DNA of 64,000 nucleotides, taken from the NCBI GenBank assembly GCA_900095095.1, contig FMBT01000342.1, positions 124,001 to 188,000 of the forward strand, written 5' to 3'. The notes beneath the pieces were generated by a model that was not told where the DNA came from, searched no databases, and saw only the letters and a program-made list of their open reading frames with translations. How positions within the stretch are numbered: position 1 is the stretch's first letter; each line of letters starts with the position of its first letter. Origin of the DNA: Fragilariopsis cylindrus CCMP1102 (Eukaryota; Bacillariophyta; Bacillariophyceae; Bacillariales; Bacillariaceae). The position numbers and the translations under genes were made by a program. Shown piece by piece: positions 32,388-44,861 of the stretch.

Positions 32388-35175
32388 ATGTCGCAAAGAA
32401 CAATTTCCTCATCGAGAAAACGTACCTTTCTTACTCGCGATGAGGCTGCTAATGCTTACCGAAAATCTCGGAAGGAACAACAATGTATCCCCGCTATAAC
32501 ATCAGCCTTACAATCGTCGATGCCTATCTCTACCTTAATCTTTTCGCTGTTGTTGGTGCTGAGCGGTAACAATAACAACAGCAGCAGCGATGCCTTTCAA
32601 CAGCAACGTACAAGTAGTACAAGTATGTACAATAATAATAATGATAGGAATAATAATTGGAGGAGGCATCGAACAGAAAGCTTTGCCTATTCTGCTCTAT
32701 TTTCTTCTCGTGTTGAAGATGACCCTTCGCAGAATAATAATAATAATCGATTCTGGAATCCACTTCGAGACTCTTCTTCTTCCACGAGAACCACAAAGAA
32801 CATCAGTAGAAACAACAGTAACAACAACAACGTCGCTGGACGATCGCGCAATAAACAAAAGAAGAAACCTATGCCCGTAACAGGATACGACGCAAAGGCT
32901 ATAGAGAAACATTATGATATGAGACCATTGCAGGTTGGTTGGAGATTGAATTCATTGGGTTTGCCGTTGTTAGCCTGGTACGGACGATTGCTCATGGATA
33001 GAGCCAACGGCGTATTGAATCTACCATCAGTCCAACGTCAAAGGGGGAAGGAGTTACGTGAAGTTTTTGTTCGATCCAAGTCTGTTGCGTTGATCAAGTC
33101 AGGACAAGCGTTTAGTTTACGACCCGATATTATAAAAAATAAAATATGGGCAGAAGAATTGGGAAAATTAGTTGATGCAGTTGGATCTTTTTCCGATGTA
33201 GAAGCCATGTCAATAATTCGTACTCAATTGAATGACATCGTTCCGAGGATGGAAGCATCAAAAGATGGAAAATGGAAAGACACATTTGAGAAACGCAAGG
33301 GAATCGTAAAAACCAAGCTAGAAAAAATCGTTGCGAACGATCCAGTTCTTAGTCTATTTGAATTTGAAAACGATTATAGGGCCGTTGCCTCGGCTTCTAT
33401 CGGTCAAGTATACAAGGCCAAGCTACGACGGGGCCCTCAGCTTGAGGCAGCTATCGGAAAGGAAATGGCTGCGAAATGGGGTGGAAGATATGTTGCTATC
33501 AAGGTTCAACGACCCGATGTAGCGTCATCGGTCTCCCTCGATATGTACCTTTTGAGACGTACGGCTACTTGGTTGAGTAAAATGAGAAGTGGTGACATTT
33601 TGGGAATCGCTGATCAATTTGGTATGCAACTGTTTGGTGAACTTGACTACGAAAGAGAAGCTGACAATTGTCTACGCTTTAGAGATCTCTACGGAAAGGG
33701 CTGGGACGACAAAATCATGGTTCCTGACGTATGTACACCACTGACACGAAAGAAGGTATTAGTAATGGAATGGGTCGATGGAGTGAAAGGACCTTGGGAT
33801 GGTGAAGAGGGTATTGAAATTGTACGACTCGGCTTGAAGTGTTCAGTCGATCAGCTAATGACGACTGGCTTGTTCCATGCTGATCCTCATCGAGGGAATC
33901 TTTTAAAGACGCCCGATGGAAAACTTGCCTTTATTGACTTTGGAATGATGGCCGATATCGATGAGGAGGATAGATACGGCCTTTTTGGACTATGTATTGG
34001 TCTTCAAAATAAGAATCTACCATTGGTAACGGAAAATTTACTTCAGGTAAGACGTGTCATCATTTGTTACCTACCTATCCATGGTGTGGTGCACTGTTTC
34101 TTTTTATCCAAAACTTTTCTGGCGTTTATGGTACTCATGATGTACCTCTTTTTTTCTTCCTTTCTCTACCATTTTTCAGCTTGGATTCCTCGATGACACC
34201 TCTAATGTAGATGAACTCATACCGAGATTACGATCCGCCGTGAAAAATGCAACGGGTGGATCTGGTAAGATGTCGGACGTGAACTTTGCGAAGCTTCAAG
34301 CGGAACTCGATGCTATAAGTCGAGAAAATTTGTTACAATTTTCTACCCCTCCCTTTTTCACGGTGATAATTCGTAGTTTAACTATATTGGAAGGTGTGGC
34401 ACTTTCTGTGGATCCTAGATTCCGACTGGTCCGAGGTAGCTATCCGTACGTCTTGCGTTCTCTTTTGGTACCAGACGCTGACGATCGGACCCCAGTGGCA
34501 TTGCAAAAACTTTTGATCCGATTGTTGACAGTGAATGGAGAGGGAAAGGAAATCGATTGGGAACAACTTCGAGACTTACTTCGTTTAGCACAAAAAGCAC
34601 GTGCTAAATACAACCCTGCCGATGGGGATGAAAAGGATGGAGAAGATTCGGCCAATGTATCTAGACAAACAATTGAACTTTTCTATAAATTCCTTACGAG
34701 TAAAACAGGATTGTTTCTAAAGAAGCCGCTTGTCCATGAACTAGCCGTAGCTATTGATGGCATGGCTAGCATAGGAGAAGCTAATTTACTTCGAGCTACG
34801 AACGGGCTGTTACCTTCCCTACCAGGCATGAACGGACCGGTTAATACACGAGTCATGTCAGAAATGAGGCAGATGCTCGATACATTTCAGAATGCCTTAG
34901 CGGTTGGGACAAATAATAATAATAATAAAAGTAATGGGAGATCTAGTGCTATTGCTATTGCTAGTGCTAGCAATGGCCAAGCAAGATTACAAGCCATGAG
35001 ACAAGTAATTGACGAAGTATCAACCTTATTAACAGATGAACGACTCCGTGAAGATGCCGAACCATTACTAGAAGAGATTAGATCGGTCGTACAAATGGTA
35101 GCGGTAGAGGTATTGGAAATTCGTGGCTCTAGAGCGATGAGGTCTATTCTTCGAATCAAACCAACAGCAGCATGA
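32388..35175 (+). CDS. Plastid-type ABC1/ADCK/UbiB atypical kinase
   Basis: Exons 32388-34046 and 34180-35175 (CAG|GTAAGA...TTTCAG|C) give 884 residues. ABC1K proteins phosphorylate or regulate enzymes of prenylquinone metabolism; plant plastid members sit in plastoglobules. Motifs in order: KSGQAFSLRPD (the KxGQ helix), ASASIGQVYKA (Ala-rich loop replacing the P-loop), VAIKVQRP (catalytic Lys), ELDYEREADN, FHADPHRGNLL (catalytic loop) and FIDFGMMADI (metal-binding Asp). The N-terminus has a hydrophobic segment TLIFSLLLVLSG followed by SDAFQQ, compatible with plastid import, then a long Asn-rich spacer. Start is the first ATG of the frame. Which ABC1K subfamily it belongs to cannot be told by eye. 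Confidence 0.88.
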
Positions 35176-35474
35176 TGATTGTGAGTTCGAAATTCAGGTG
35201 TGTTTCGTAATTTAACTGACATACTACAATTTAAATAACGACTACAGTAAAACATATATTATATAGCTCGTTTAAAATACTATTCCATACTGTACAGCAA
35301 GTTTATAATAAGCAATAATTATTATGGTATAGATACAGTTGTAGTAGTAGTAGTAGTAGCAGTAGCAATGATTTCCACAATATTCAATTAAGGCACTGGT
35401 TTAGGATTGCTGATCGGTTTACGTACTTTCACCAGTCTGTCTGTCTGCCTTCTTTTGTTTGTTTGTTTGTTTAT

Positions 35475-35942
35475 TTATTTACTTGTCTTCGACTTTTTCA
35501 TTTTCTTTGATAATAGTTTAGCAATTTTTTCTAATTGTTTATCTTCCATTTCTTTTCTATGTCTTTTCTTATCAATTGTTGGTTCCGATGGTAATCTTCT
35601 TAATTGAGAAGATGAGGAACGACTATTCCCAATCACTCCAGGCATATTTTCTGACTTTTTACGTATTTTTTTAATTCTTTTTGATTTGTCAGTAATACGT
35701 TTTAATGCATCATTCTTATTATTATTCCTATTATTGTTCACCATTGCTTCATCAAGGAATAGCATATTTTGTATAGCCGCTTTATATACATCATCTTCTG
35801 TAGCAGAAATAGATTTTTCTGCTTTATCTGCTGCTCTACGTTGTCGTCGTTTTACTTTTAAGCGTCGTTTCGCCAATCCCTCGGGAGTAGTATCTTCAAC
35901 TTGATCTTGTTGAAGAAATTTTCGAACTAATTTCATCGACAT
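35475..35942 (-). CDS. Small basic protein of unknown function
   Basis: 155 residues in one exon, strongly basic, predicted mostly helical. Features: LAKRRLKVKRRQRRAADKAE near the N-terminus, an amphipathic stretch DDVYKAAIQNMLFLDEAMV, an Asn run, then KRITDKSKRIKKIRKKSE and a Lys-rich end LSKKMKKSKTSK. Composition suggests a nuclear or nucleolar protein. No family recognised. The 300 bases before it (35176-35474) hold a GTA repeat near 35340 and the ABC1K 3' end. Confidence 0.65.
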   Translation of the reverse strand: MSMKLVRKFLQQDQVEDTTPEGLAKRRLKVKRRQRRAADKAEKSISATEDDVYKAAIQNMLFLDEAMVNNNRNNNKNDALKRITDKSKRIKKIRKKSENMPGVIGNSRSSSSQLRRLPSEPTIDKKRHRKEMEDKQLEKIAKLLSKKMKKSKTSK

Positions 35943-36408
35943 GATAGGCGAAAAGTTGATAGACTGTGTCTATTGAATATATTATGGTATTTAAAAACTT
36001 TCGGTTGTACAGATAATACTATCTAGCTACGGTAGTAGATACTTTGACTATTGACTCCACAATTAATTTTACGTTTTATGATGAGAAGCATACTTTTTTT
36101 TACAAGCAAACGAAAAATATTTTTTTTTTCATTTCATTTTCCTTTTTGTTCATTGTTGAATGGCGAGATGACGTACATAAAACAGAACTTAAACAATTTT
36201 TTAGTCGAGTGAGTCGCATTATATTTTTTTCGATTTGTTTCGGCATCGATCTTCTCGTTGCTTTGAGCTCGTTCGTTGTCAACAATTCAAATAACTCGTT
36301 AAGAAACCCAATAGAGTAACAAAATCAAGACCTACTGTATTGACTCGGACTCTATTTCTCTTCTCCAAATTAAAATAAACTATAACAAAGACAAACAAAA
36401 ACAAGAAC
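35943..36408. promoter_or_regulatory. Divergent upstream region, small basic protein and PSMB5
   Basis: About 465 AT-rich bases between divergent starts. A small frame near 36044-36319 looks random. No motif is assigned. Confidence 0.35.
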
Positions 36409-37555
36409 ATGGCAGAATTTGCACCCCCACTCCAAATGGGAATAGGCAATGATATTCTCGATATCGGTAGTCGAAAGGCACGAAGACGCGGTGCAGATCC
36501 AATGATGATGGGAACTCCGGGTCAATTTGATGTACCGAATGTTTCTAACGTAAGTAGTTTTCGTATCGTATCGTATCGTATCATATCATATCATTGTTTT
36601 AAAAGATATGCTTATCATCGTCGTATTCGATTGACATCTTGTACCTAGTGATACAAGTACAAATGTTATCCTAGGTCCTATGTTATGTTATGTTATGTTA
36701 TGTTGTAGTTTGGTCATTCATTTCATCGTGAATTTGAAAATATCTCATGAAACTTACTTTTATTTATTTTAACACTGTTGCTTTTATGTTTAATGCGTGA
36801 TTGATGTACTTTATATATATATATATATATAGCCCGCCGCCTATTGCCGTAATAACTTCGCTTCAGTTTGTGGTACAGGTGATGAAAATCAAGATGTGAA
36901 ATTTGCAAAAGGAACAACAACTCTTGCATTCAAATTCCAGGGTGGTGTTATTGTGAGTGTTGATTCTCGATCAACGATGGGTGCCTATATTGCCTCTGGT
37001 ACTGTGAAGAAGGTAATTGAAATCAATTCATTCTTATTAGGAACAATGGCAGGTGGTGCAGCGGATTGTTCCTTTTGGGAACGTAATCTTGGTATGGAAT
37101 GTCGTTTGTATCAACTCCGTAATGGGCGTCGAATTTCTGTCGCATCGGCATCGAAATTATTAGCAAATGTCATGAGATCGTATCGTGGATATGGTTTATC
37201 GATGGGTACGATGATTGCTGGATGGGATGAAAAGGGTCCACAATTGTATTACGTCGACGATGATGGTACACGATTAAAGGGTAAAATGTTTTCAGTTGGT
37301 AGTGGTTCAACGTACGCATACGGTATCTTGGATAACTATTACCGTGAAGATTTAACAGTGGAAGAAGCTATTGATTTAGGTAAACGTGCCATCTACCATG
37401 CAGCACATCGTGATGCTGCCTCTGGTGGAATTAATAATCTATACCATATGACTAAGGATGGATTCGTCAAGGTTCATTCGATTGATGTCAATACTATGCA
37501 TTATGAATATGCAGAAGAAAAAGCGAATGCTGCGGCAAATGCTATGTCTTCTTAA
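36409..37555 (+). CDS. PSMB5: 20S proteasome beta5 subunit (chymotrypsin-like)
   Basis: Catalytic beta subunit of the 20S core particle. Exons 36409-36549 and 36833-37555 (AAC|GTAAGT...ATAG|C) give 287 residues. The propeptide of about 74 residues ends in FAKG; cleavage before the following Thr of [20 protein letters not shown] exposes the catalytic Thr1. Asp17 and Lys33 equivalents are seen in VSVDSRS and [10 protein letters not shown]. Other family blocks: [38 protein letters not shown] and [20 protein letters not shown]. The intron contains GTATC and TTATG pentanucleotide runs and a TA run just before the acceptor. Intact frame, normal length. Confidence 0.95.
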
Positions 37556-38148
37556 AAATGGAAAGAGTAGAGTGGTACGAAATCAGTACAACATAGCAAG
37601 TATAAAGTTATATTGAAATTGAATGAAATAAATATAATAAGATATAATAAGGATAGTTTGATAATCACCTATTTAATTTCCTAGAACAACTACCATAGTA
37701 TTAAACGTACGATATGTTCTTCTTAATTTTCATCTTCCTTTTTTCTAATTCGGGCGTAGAAGTGTACATCTATATTTGCTTATCTTGATATATGTATGTG
37801 TCGTTAAATAAAATGTGCATTTTGATTTGTTTTAAAATCTAGATCAGATACCGATTCATCAATCGCTTACAAGTTCCAGCGAAGGTTTGTTCTTCCTACG
37901 CTATGATAAACTATTATCTCTGTATAACTTAAGTAATTATCGTAACTACAACAATATTCATAGATAAATAAATTAATTAATGATAACACTAATTGTTCAG
38001 TATTTCTCTTTTTTAATAAGGCCTACACAATAATTGTAGATTAACAAATACGGTATATATTATCATTTTTATAAATAATATACGTGATGAAGGAAGATAG
38101 ATTTGCGCCGCCCTATCAAATATACGTAATAATAAATTATGATTATGA
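37556..38148. other. Intergenic between convergent PSMB5 and RbfA genes
   Basis: About 590 bases, very AT-rich, holding two 3' ends. No ORF or repeat supported. Confidence 0.4.
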
Positions 38149-38964
38149 TTATTCATCATCATCTGAATCGAAAAAGTCATCATCCATTTCGTCCCAATCG
38201 TCATCATCTTCATCCTCACCATCATCTTCACCGTAATCCCATTCACCTATTTCTTCTCGTTGATATCCCTTAGAAACCTTATCAATTAGATACATAACGT
38301 CCACAGCTGCAGCAATATCAACCTGAACGAAGGTTAAGCTTGGTGAAACTTTCATATGTGACATTTTTTGTGCCAATGTGTGTCGGATAGGATTTGTATT
38401 ATCGACCAACCATGAAAAGGCTCTACGTTTGTCAACTACAGGATCATTTTCGTAATAATTCCTCGAATCACTATCTTCTTCGTTTACATCTATTTTTTCT
38501 TCTTCTTCTTCTTGTTGTTGTTTCTTTTTCTTATTTATATTAGCGTTACGGACAGAAAATGAAACTCTTGCCTGTCGTAAATCTGGACTGATATCAACAC
38601 TAACAATACTAATCCGTTGTCGGAGTTCACTTTCTAACAATATTGGCGAATTTCCCTTAATGACACCCGAATGAATCATCCGTCCGAGTTCTGTCCGAAC
38701 TAGTTCTCCCACTCGAAATTGTCGCTTCGATTTGTCATCTTTGCCATCATTTCTACTTCGAGATGATGATCGACCGGGTGTGTAAATTGCCGAGAGTTGA
38801 GTCGTGCTTGTTGTTGCAGTTGAAAGCGTCGTCGTAAGTGATGGTATTGTAAATATAGCGTTCTTAGATTGTGGAACGACGGTGACGACAAAAGATGTAG
38901 TTAATGACGGAATAACTGCCAGAACGAGTAATTGTAAGAACAAAATCATGGCGAAGGAACTCAT
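38149..38964 (-). CDS. rbfA: Plastid ribosome-binding factor A (RbfA)
   Basis: RbfA binds the 30S subunit and helps mature the 16S rRNA 5' end. 271 residues, single exon. The N-terminus is a signal peptide (MILFLQLLVLAVIPSLTTS) ending at S-F-V-V, then a Ser/Thr-rich transit region of about 40 residues, as expected for import into a complex plastid. The KH-like RbfA domain begins FRVGELVRTELGRMIHSGVI, continues ISIVSVDISPDLRQARVSFS, and after a Lys/Glu-rich insertion resumes with NPIRHTLAQKMSHMKVSPSL and TFVQVD. The C-terminus is Asp/Glu-rich. The insertion and acidic tail make it about twice the size of the bacterial protein. Confidence 0.88.
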   Translation of the reverse strand: MSSFAMILFLQLLVLAVIPSLTTSFVVTVVPQSKNAIFTIPSLTTTLSTATTSTTQLSAIYTPGRSSSRSRNDGKDDKSKRQFRVGELVRTELGRMIHSGVIKGNSPILLESELRQRISIVSVDISPDLRQARVSFSVRNANINKKKKQQQEEEEEKIDVNEEDSDSRNYYENDPVVDKRRAFSWLVDNTNPIRHTLAQKMSHMKVSPSLTFVQVDIAAAVDVMYLIDKVSKGYQREEIGEWDYGEDDGEDEDDDDWDEMDDDFFDSDDDE

Positions 38965-39077
38965 CGTAAAGTTAAAACCGGGAACTAAAAGATCAATTAT
39001 ATATCAATGCACAGTACAATCAGTAGTCCGAACTTCTTCAACAAAAGATTTTTGTCGAGACGATGTCCGGTATGGTT

Positions 39078-39114
<37 letters not shown>

Positions 39115-39657
39115 ATCTGATGTTTGATGTGTGAATTGAGAATGTTGATGTGATTTCAGATTTTAAATTTCTATCTTTTTACGAGGCAGTGGAGTCCAGA
39201 GTCGTCCGGCCGTCGACCGATCCGAAATTGTGATTTGACACTACAGTACTGTATATAACATTGTACCTACTGTGATAACTACTACAATTGTACATAGTTG
39301 CTCCAAAGTACTAACTAACTCACACACACACATGAACAATAGGTGACACTGACACTGAGTTCAGATTACCAGTTACATATAGTGTGTGTGATCTTTATCC
39401 AAGCAAAGACATGACATATGTGTTCATGAAACTGCAAAGAATACTAAATATTGAAGTTGAGTATATTACGAGTATTTATAATCAAGAGGTTTGAAATGTC
39501 TGAAAGTATGTTTAATTTTTACCTAAAGGGGTCATATAGCTTTATGATTAATATGGGAAAGTCTTCTCAATCGTCGTCGTCTGAAGAAAACAATGTTAAT
39601 AAATTACCGTAAGTAATTGTACAAAATGTCCAGGAAATTAGTTTGGAAAAGTCACAT
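38965..39657. other. Intergenic, RbfA to ABCE1, with GT repeat
   Basis: About 690 bases. A GT repeat of about 16 units lies near 39080-39111, some 120 bases upstream of RbfA. The rest is unremarkable and should include the RbfA promoter and the ABCE1 3' end. Confidence 0.5.
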
Positions 39658-42184
39658 TTAGATATCATCGAAATCGTCATTAGCATCATCGGTTTCAGCA
39701 TCATCGTAAAAGAAGTAGTTTCCACTCTTCTTTTGTTCCTGATCTTTTTGTGAACCAAACTTGTTAATTCTGTGACAATTTAAAAAAAGAAGAACATGGA
39801 AAAAAAAGTGAGTATAAGAATAAATTTCGCTAGTTTGACTTTTTTTTAAAGGTAAATTGCTGGTCAGAAATTAAAACAAAGACATTTATGCTTCCAGTGC
39901 CAACGCCAAGACAGCGCTCACTACCTCGAAAGGCAGTGACGAAGGGCGTCGAAAAATAATATTCATCCCCCCAGATAGTATCACATAGTTTCACTCCATG
40001 TAAACAATTTTGCGTACCTTGGACGGAAATTGATAGGATCACGACGGAACGTAACTTCCAAACTCTTAAGAATTGATTCATTCCTGTCAATAGTGACTGC
40101 GGTGCCATCGCAGACGCTTCAATTCCAGGATTTCCGAAGTAGACAACTACGCGATCTGCCAGGTATGTTGCCATAATGAAATCGTGTTCTACGACAAATG
40201 CAGTCTTCTTGGCATGCATAATAAAGCGTTTGATGACCTTAGCACAATTGATACGTTGTTCCGAATCGAGATAAGCACTGGCTCATCAATAAGGTAGACA
40301 TCGGCAGGTGCACCCAGGGCCATCGTAATAGCGAGACGCTGTAATTCTCCACCGGACAAGGATTGAACACCATTGTCGATAATGCCCTCTATTATCAAAG
40401 GCTTCATGACGTCAGAAACGAATTGTGGATGGACGTAGGCATCGCGAATTCTCTTGTGCAAGAGTTGACGTACGGTTCCTTTAAATTTGGGAGAGATCTT
40501 TTGAGGTTTGTAACTAACATTCAGATCGGGGACACCGCCTGGGACGCCTCATAGTCGTATCCGTCTTTTTCGAGTTGCTCTTGTTCGTCACTCTTTTGAA
40601 GACCGGCAAGCATTCTTACAAATGTAGTCTTTCCGGTACCATTCTCGCCTAGCAAAACAATGATTTCAGAATCAGTGAATTTTCCGCCTTCGACATGTAA
40701 TATGAACTTCTCTTTTCCTCGTGTTTGAGTTCTCGTCATTGATGGGTAGCTATACGATTTCATAAAATCCTCTTTCATATCAATCTCAGCGCGTTCAGCG
40801 ACCTGTACATATCGGACGTCAAATCCAGAGAAAAAGTTAGGAAATAGGAAAAAAAAAAAGCCGCATGACATTGACTACGTCAAAGGGAAACGAATAAATT
40901 ATCTCGATATTATCATAGCATGGGTTTAGCGTACCTTGAATGTCAAAGCTTCACTACGGAATCGCAAATTCTCCGTGGGAATGAAACCGGCCAAAAACGC
41001 ATTGATACCCTGTCGGACACTAAAGGGCATAGTAACTACACCGTAGGCACCTGGAGTTCCGTATAAGACACAAACATAGTCACTTAAATAATCCAATACG
41101 GCCAAGTCATGTTCAACGACAATCACATATCGTCGATCGGCATCTTTTGTGTTTTGTAAGATCTCACGAATCATGTTAGCCGCTGTTAGACGTTGTTTCA
41201 CGTCTAGATACGAAGACGGTTCATCAAACATGTACACGTCACTCATTTGCACCGCACATGCGGCAATAGCAAATCGCTGTAATTCTCCACCCGATAACAC
41301 TCTAATCTCACGATTTTGTAAATGGACCAATTCAGCCTGTTCAATGGCCCACTGGTAAACGTCTCTACCCTCCGTCTCAGAACGATCGTCACGACCTTTG
41401 AGAATATCTTTGACAGTTCCTTTCAATACACGTGGTAGGGCATCAACATACTGCATCTTCATCGTAGCCTTCATTCTATCTTCTAGAATTTGAGTGAAGT
41501 AATTTTGAAGTTCACTTCCTCGAAAGTGAGCAAGAACCTCTTCCCAATCAGGGGGGTTGTCATGTCGGCCCAAATTTGGTTTAGTCTTTCCAGACAAAAT
41601 TTTAAGAGCGGTTGATTTTCCAATACCATTCGTTCCGACTAATCCAATACTTGACCGGGACGAGGAGTGGGAAGACGATGGAGTTTGAAAGAGTTGGGTC
41701 CGTAACGGTGTGTGGTATTACTCTCTAAATCCTTAGGTAAATTGATAATATTGATGGCCTCGAAGGGACATTTTTTGACGCAAATACCGCATCCTATATA
41801 AAAGAGAAAGTTTAATGGTGTGAAATGGGGGAAAGAAAATATACAGCTGAAACAGTGAGATAATTATTTCATACAAATAATCATTACCGTACTTCTACAA
41901 CAATTCGTATTTTACTGTACTACTTGTACAGTGAATTGAAATGATGAATGGATCATAATCACCATGCACGCACGTACCGATACATAGAGGTTCCGCGATG
42001 AATGCCAATTTGCTTTTAGGTCCAACTTCGATACAAAGTTTTCCCAATTGACAACAGGACATGATTTTTTACACTCTTGATTACATTTCTTAGGTTTGCA
42101 TTTTTGAGAGTTCACAATGGCGATACGTGTCAATGCGCCATCTCCTTTATCTTTACTGACGGAACTCTTCTTCTTTGGTGGCAT
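39658..42184 (-). CDS. ABCE1: Ribosome recycling ATPase ABCE1/Rli1 (five one-base frame gaps)
   Basis: Splits 80S/post-termination ribosomes and is essential in eukaryotes. Exons 42184-41978, 41793-40935, 40802-40018 and 39769-39658 total 1,963 bases; five added bases restore one frame of 655 residues. Two 4Fe-4S motifs are seen ([24 protein letters not shown]). NBD1 has [22 protein letters not shown] and [18 protein letters not shown]2 has [22 protein letters not shown] and VYLIDEP. The end [20 protein letters not shown] is family-specific. Gaps lie near 42056, 41645, 40541, 40277 and 40070, each one base missing in a run of two to four. Since the gene is normally essential and splice sites are intact, assembly errors are most likely; a second functional copy elsewhere is the alternative. 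Confidence 0.88.
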
Positions 42185-42620
42185 ATTGATTTGATGCTAT
42201 TCTATTCTATTCGACTCGTTTCGTTCTTTGTGTCTTTTCGTCAAAATTCTCTTCAGACTATTGCTATCCCTTTTCCATTTGATGGTGTATGAGGGCAATC
42301 AACTAACGTTAGGTAACAAGAATACAAGAACAACTTGTAATTTAGAACTTCATTTTCGCCTACCTAGCTACCGCACTTCCATGTGTACAAAACATACCAC
42401 ACAAAAATCTAACGCGAATCAATTGAGAGGAGGGTGGGTGGGGGTGGCCCGTCTGTCCTTATGTCAACCATTAATTACGGCAATACCCGCGGGATTAAAA
42501 GATACGAATTATTTAAGGAATACTCGTAAAATAACGATATGAATTACAAGAAGAGTAGCGAAGCAGCAATTAAAAGAAAAAAGAATAAAGAATAAGTACA
42601 AGAATATACAATATTATATT
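42185..42620. promoter_or_regulatory. Divergent promoter region, ABCE1 and VTT gene
   Basis: About 435 bases between head-to-head start codons. The frame at 42228-42542 has no protein character. No specific element assigned. Confidence 0.35.
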
Positions 42621-44214
42621 ATGGTATTTCCTTGCCGTAATATGATTTCTGCTTCGTCAAGTGATCAACTCTCACCGACAACAAGAATTACCGACTCAAC
42701 GGCTAACGAGGAGGACGATGATGATGTTGACACTGAAGATCCTCATTGTGCATACCTGTAAATCCTAATATCGAAAGACAACATGACAGCGAACAAATTC
42801 GGCAGCAGCAGCAGCAGCAGCCGCAACACCAGCATCCCATGCGGAGTTATCCATGTAGATATATTCTACGGTGGTTGATTGCCATCGGGTTAATGTCGTG
42901 TATAATATACGTTGTAATTGATTTCTGTGGAAATCGAACGATTGAATCAAAACTATCAATGTTCTTAGAATGGGTTCATCGAAATCCTTATAAAGGAATT
43001 TTTGCTATAACGTTGTGTTACATCGTCGCAACGATACTTTTTGTTCCTGGTTCTATTCTAACTTTAGGAGCCGGATATGCCATAGGATCGGCCATTGAAA
43101 ACACGTTCGGCGGCGTCCTCCTCGCAACAGCTGTAAGTACTGTAATGAAACCCGTATGATTGTCTTCTTCTAAACGATAACAATCAGTTAATCCCTGCTA
43201 CGGTTACAGTATCTATAACTTAACAACATATTGTACAACAATTTGATTTCCCTTGCCTTGTGGAATATTTATCTACAGTCAGTGTTTATAGGAGCTTCGA
43301 TTGGTTCGATCTGTTCATTTCTATTGGGTAGATATCTATTTCGTGATTGCGTATTGCAGCTCGCATTTTCCTATCCGATCTTCCAAGCAATTGAACGGTA
43401 AGAAATATTCAAGCCATAATGATACTCGATAGTGGTAGCTTACATATTTAGATTTTGTATTTTGTATTTTCTTTCAGAATGTATCTGACGGTTCAGTATT
43501 TCCTTTCATTTCTGTATCCATATATATATCTTCTAATCAACATTTATTTGCTGATTCGATTCAAAGAGCCCTTGAAGAAAATGGCCTCAAGATCATGATT
43601 CTCTTGCGGCTCAGTCCTCTCATTCCATTCAACGCCTTGGACTACATAAGTGGAGTGACAAGTATCTCCTTAAGAGATTATACTGTAGCTTTAGTGGCTC
43701 TTTTGCCAGGGGCACTTCTATTATGTTTTGTTGGTGCCAGTGCCTCTAGCCTGTCCGACGCAACGACTACTTCGACCGGTAAGACGGTCAAGATATTCAC
43801 CATAGTCTCAGGTATACTATTTGGAGGGTGCGGAGTTTGGATGGCATCGTATTATTCCAAACAAGAGCTAGATCTGGTAAGTTTACCATTCCTTCCAATT
43901 TAAACCGACTGTAAAACTTAATTACGGCATGAGCGACCAAATAATAATTAAATGCTTCAATGTATGTGTGTGTGCTAAATTGAATACAGGAATACATGTG
44001 TCCTCAATGTTATATTTTCAAACCTTCATTCATCTCTATACTTTATGCGATGCGATGCATCATTTTTCAACAGATTTTAACAGCTCAATCTGAAATTTAT
44101 TCTAACATGGATGATGCTGATGCCGATGATAATTACAGTGAAGAGCTACCTTTAACCAACGGAGTCATTTCGCACGATGCTGAAGAAAGCATTGAAATCA
44201 ATCAAGTCGTGTAA
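42621..44214 (+). CDS. VTT-domain (TVP38/TMEM64-type) membrane protein
   Basis: Exons 42621-43132, 43279-43397, 43567-43876 and 44074-44214 give 360 residues once one base is allowed near 42743, where the frame changes after VDTEDP. The protein has a cytosolic N-terminus with Gln/Ser runs, a first membrane helix (WLIAIGLMSCIIYVVIDF), then the VTT (SNARE-associated/DedA-like) core: NPYKGIFAITLCYIVATILF, VPGSILTLGAGYAIG, FIGASIGSICSFLLGRYLFR, and LRLSPLIPFNALDYISGVTS. Two more hydrophobic stretches follow, and the tail is acidic. Members sit in Golgi/ER or chloroplast membranes; some are lipid scramblases. No plastid pre-sequence is evident, so an endomembrane location is inferred. Confidence 0.85.
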
Positions 44215-44861
44215 AAATTATAGTGCCGAGACTCTCGTAACATGACAATAGCTATATAATAATAAATATAGGGATAGGTGTCGTTATGTATATATATTAT
44301 TAACCAGTTGGCGTTAGTATACATCATATATGTACTTATATGCAAGTAAGCAGTATGAAGATAGATCATGTGTTACTTGATGCAACGAGGTGTTTACACT
44401 CAGAAATTAAGAATCTAAGTTACAGTAGTAATAGAAAGTTTTTGCTCGAACAAATATACAGATATAATTAATTAATATTCTAATAGTAACAATAAATAAA
44501 CGAGAAGAAAGAAAAGAAGACTTTCCTGTTTTCATTCTCTGTCTCTCCTCAGTAAAAACGCTCGAAAATATAAAGTTGTTTTTTCATACCAAACAACAAC
44601 CATAATATTTTGATGTATTAAGCCGCATTAAGCCGCGAACAAACGACGGTACCTAACAATCCGCTCCACTTTGCGACCAAGTAGTAAGTATATCAAATCT
44701 CCGCCATCAACTTCATCGCCATTCTCAAACTCATCATCGTCAAATCATCCTGTCTGGCACTGCTGCATTTTGTTCGTAAAGTATGACAAGTCACCGTTAT
44801 TTCAAATTGAATAAAAAGTCGGAAATTGTGATTTTATGATTGCGCGTGCTGTGTGATGTGA
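44215..44861. other. Intergenic between convergent VTT and membrane-protein genes
   Basis: About 650 AT-rich bases holding two 3' ends. No ORF or repeat that I can support. Confidence 0.4.

Noticed and set aside
42228-42542. 104-codon frame between ABCE1 and the VTT gene
   Set aside because: It lies in the divergent promoter region, with no conserved motif and atypical composition.
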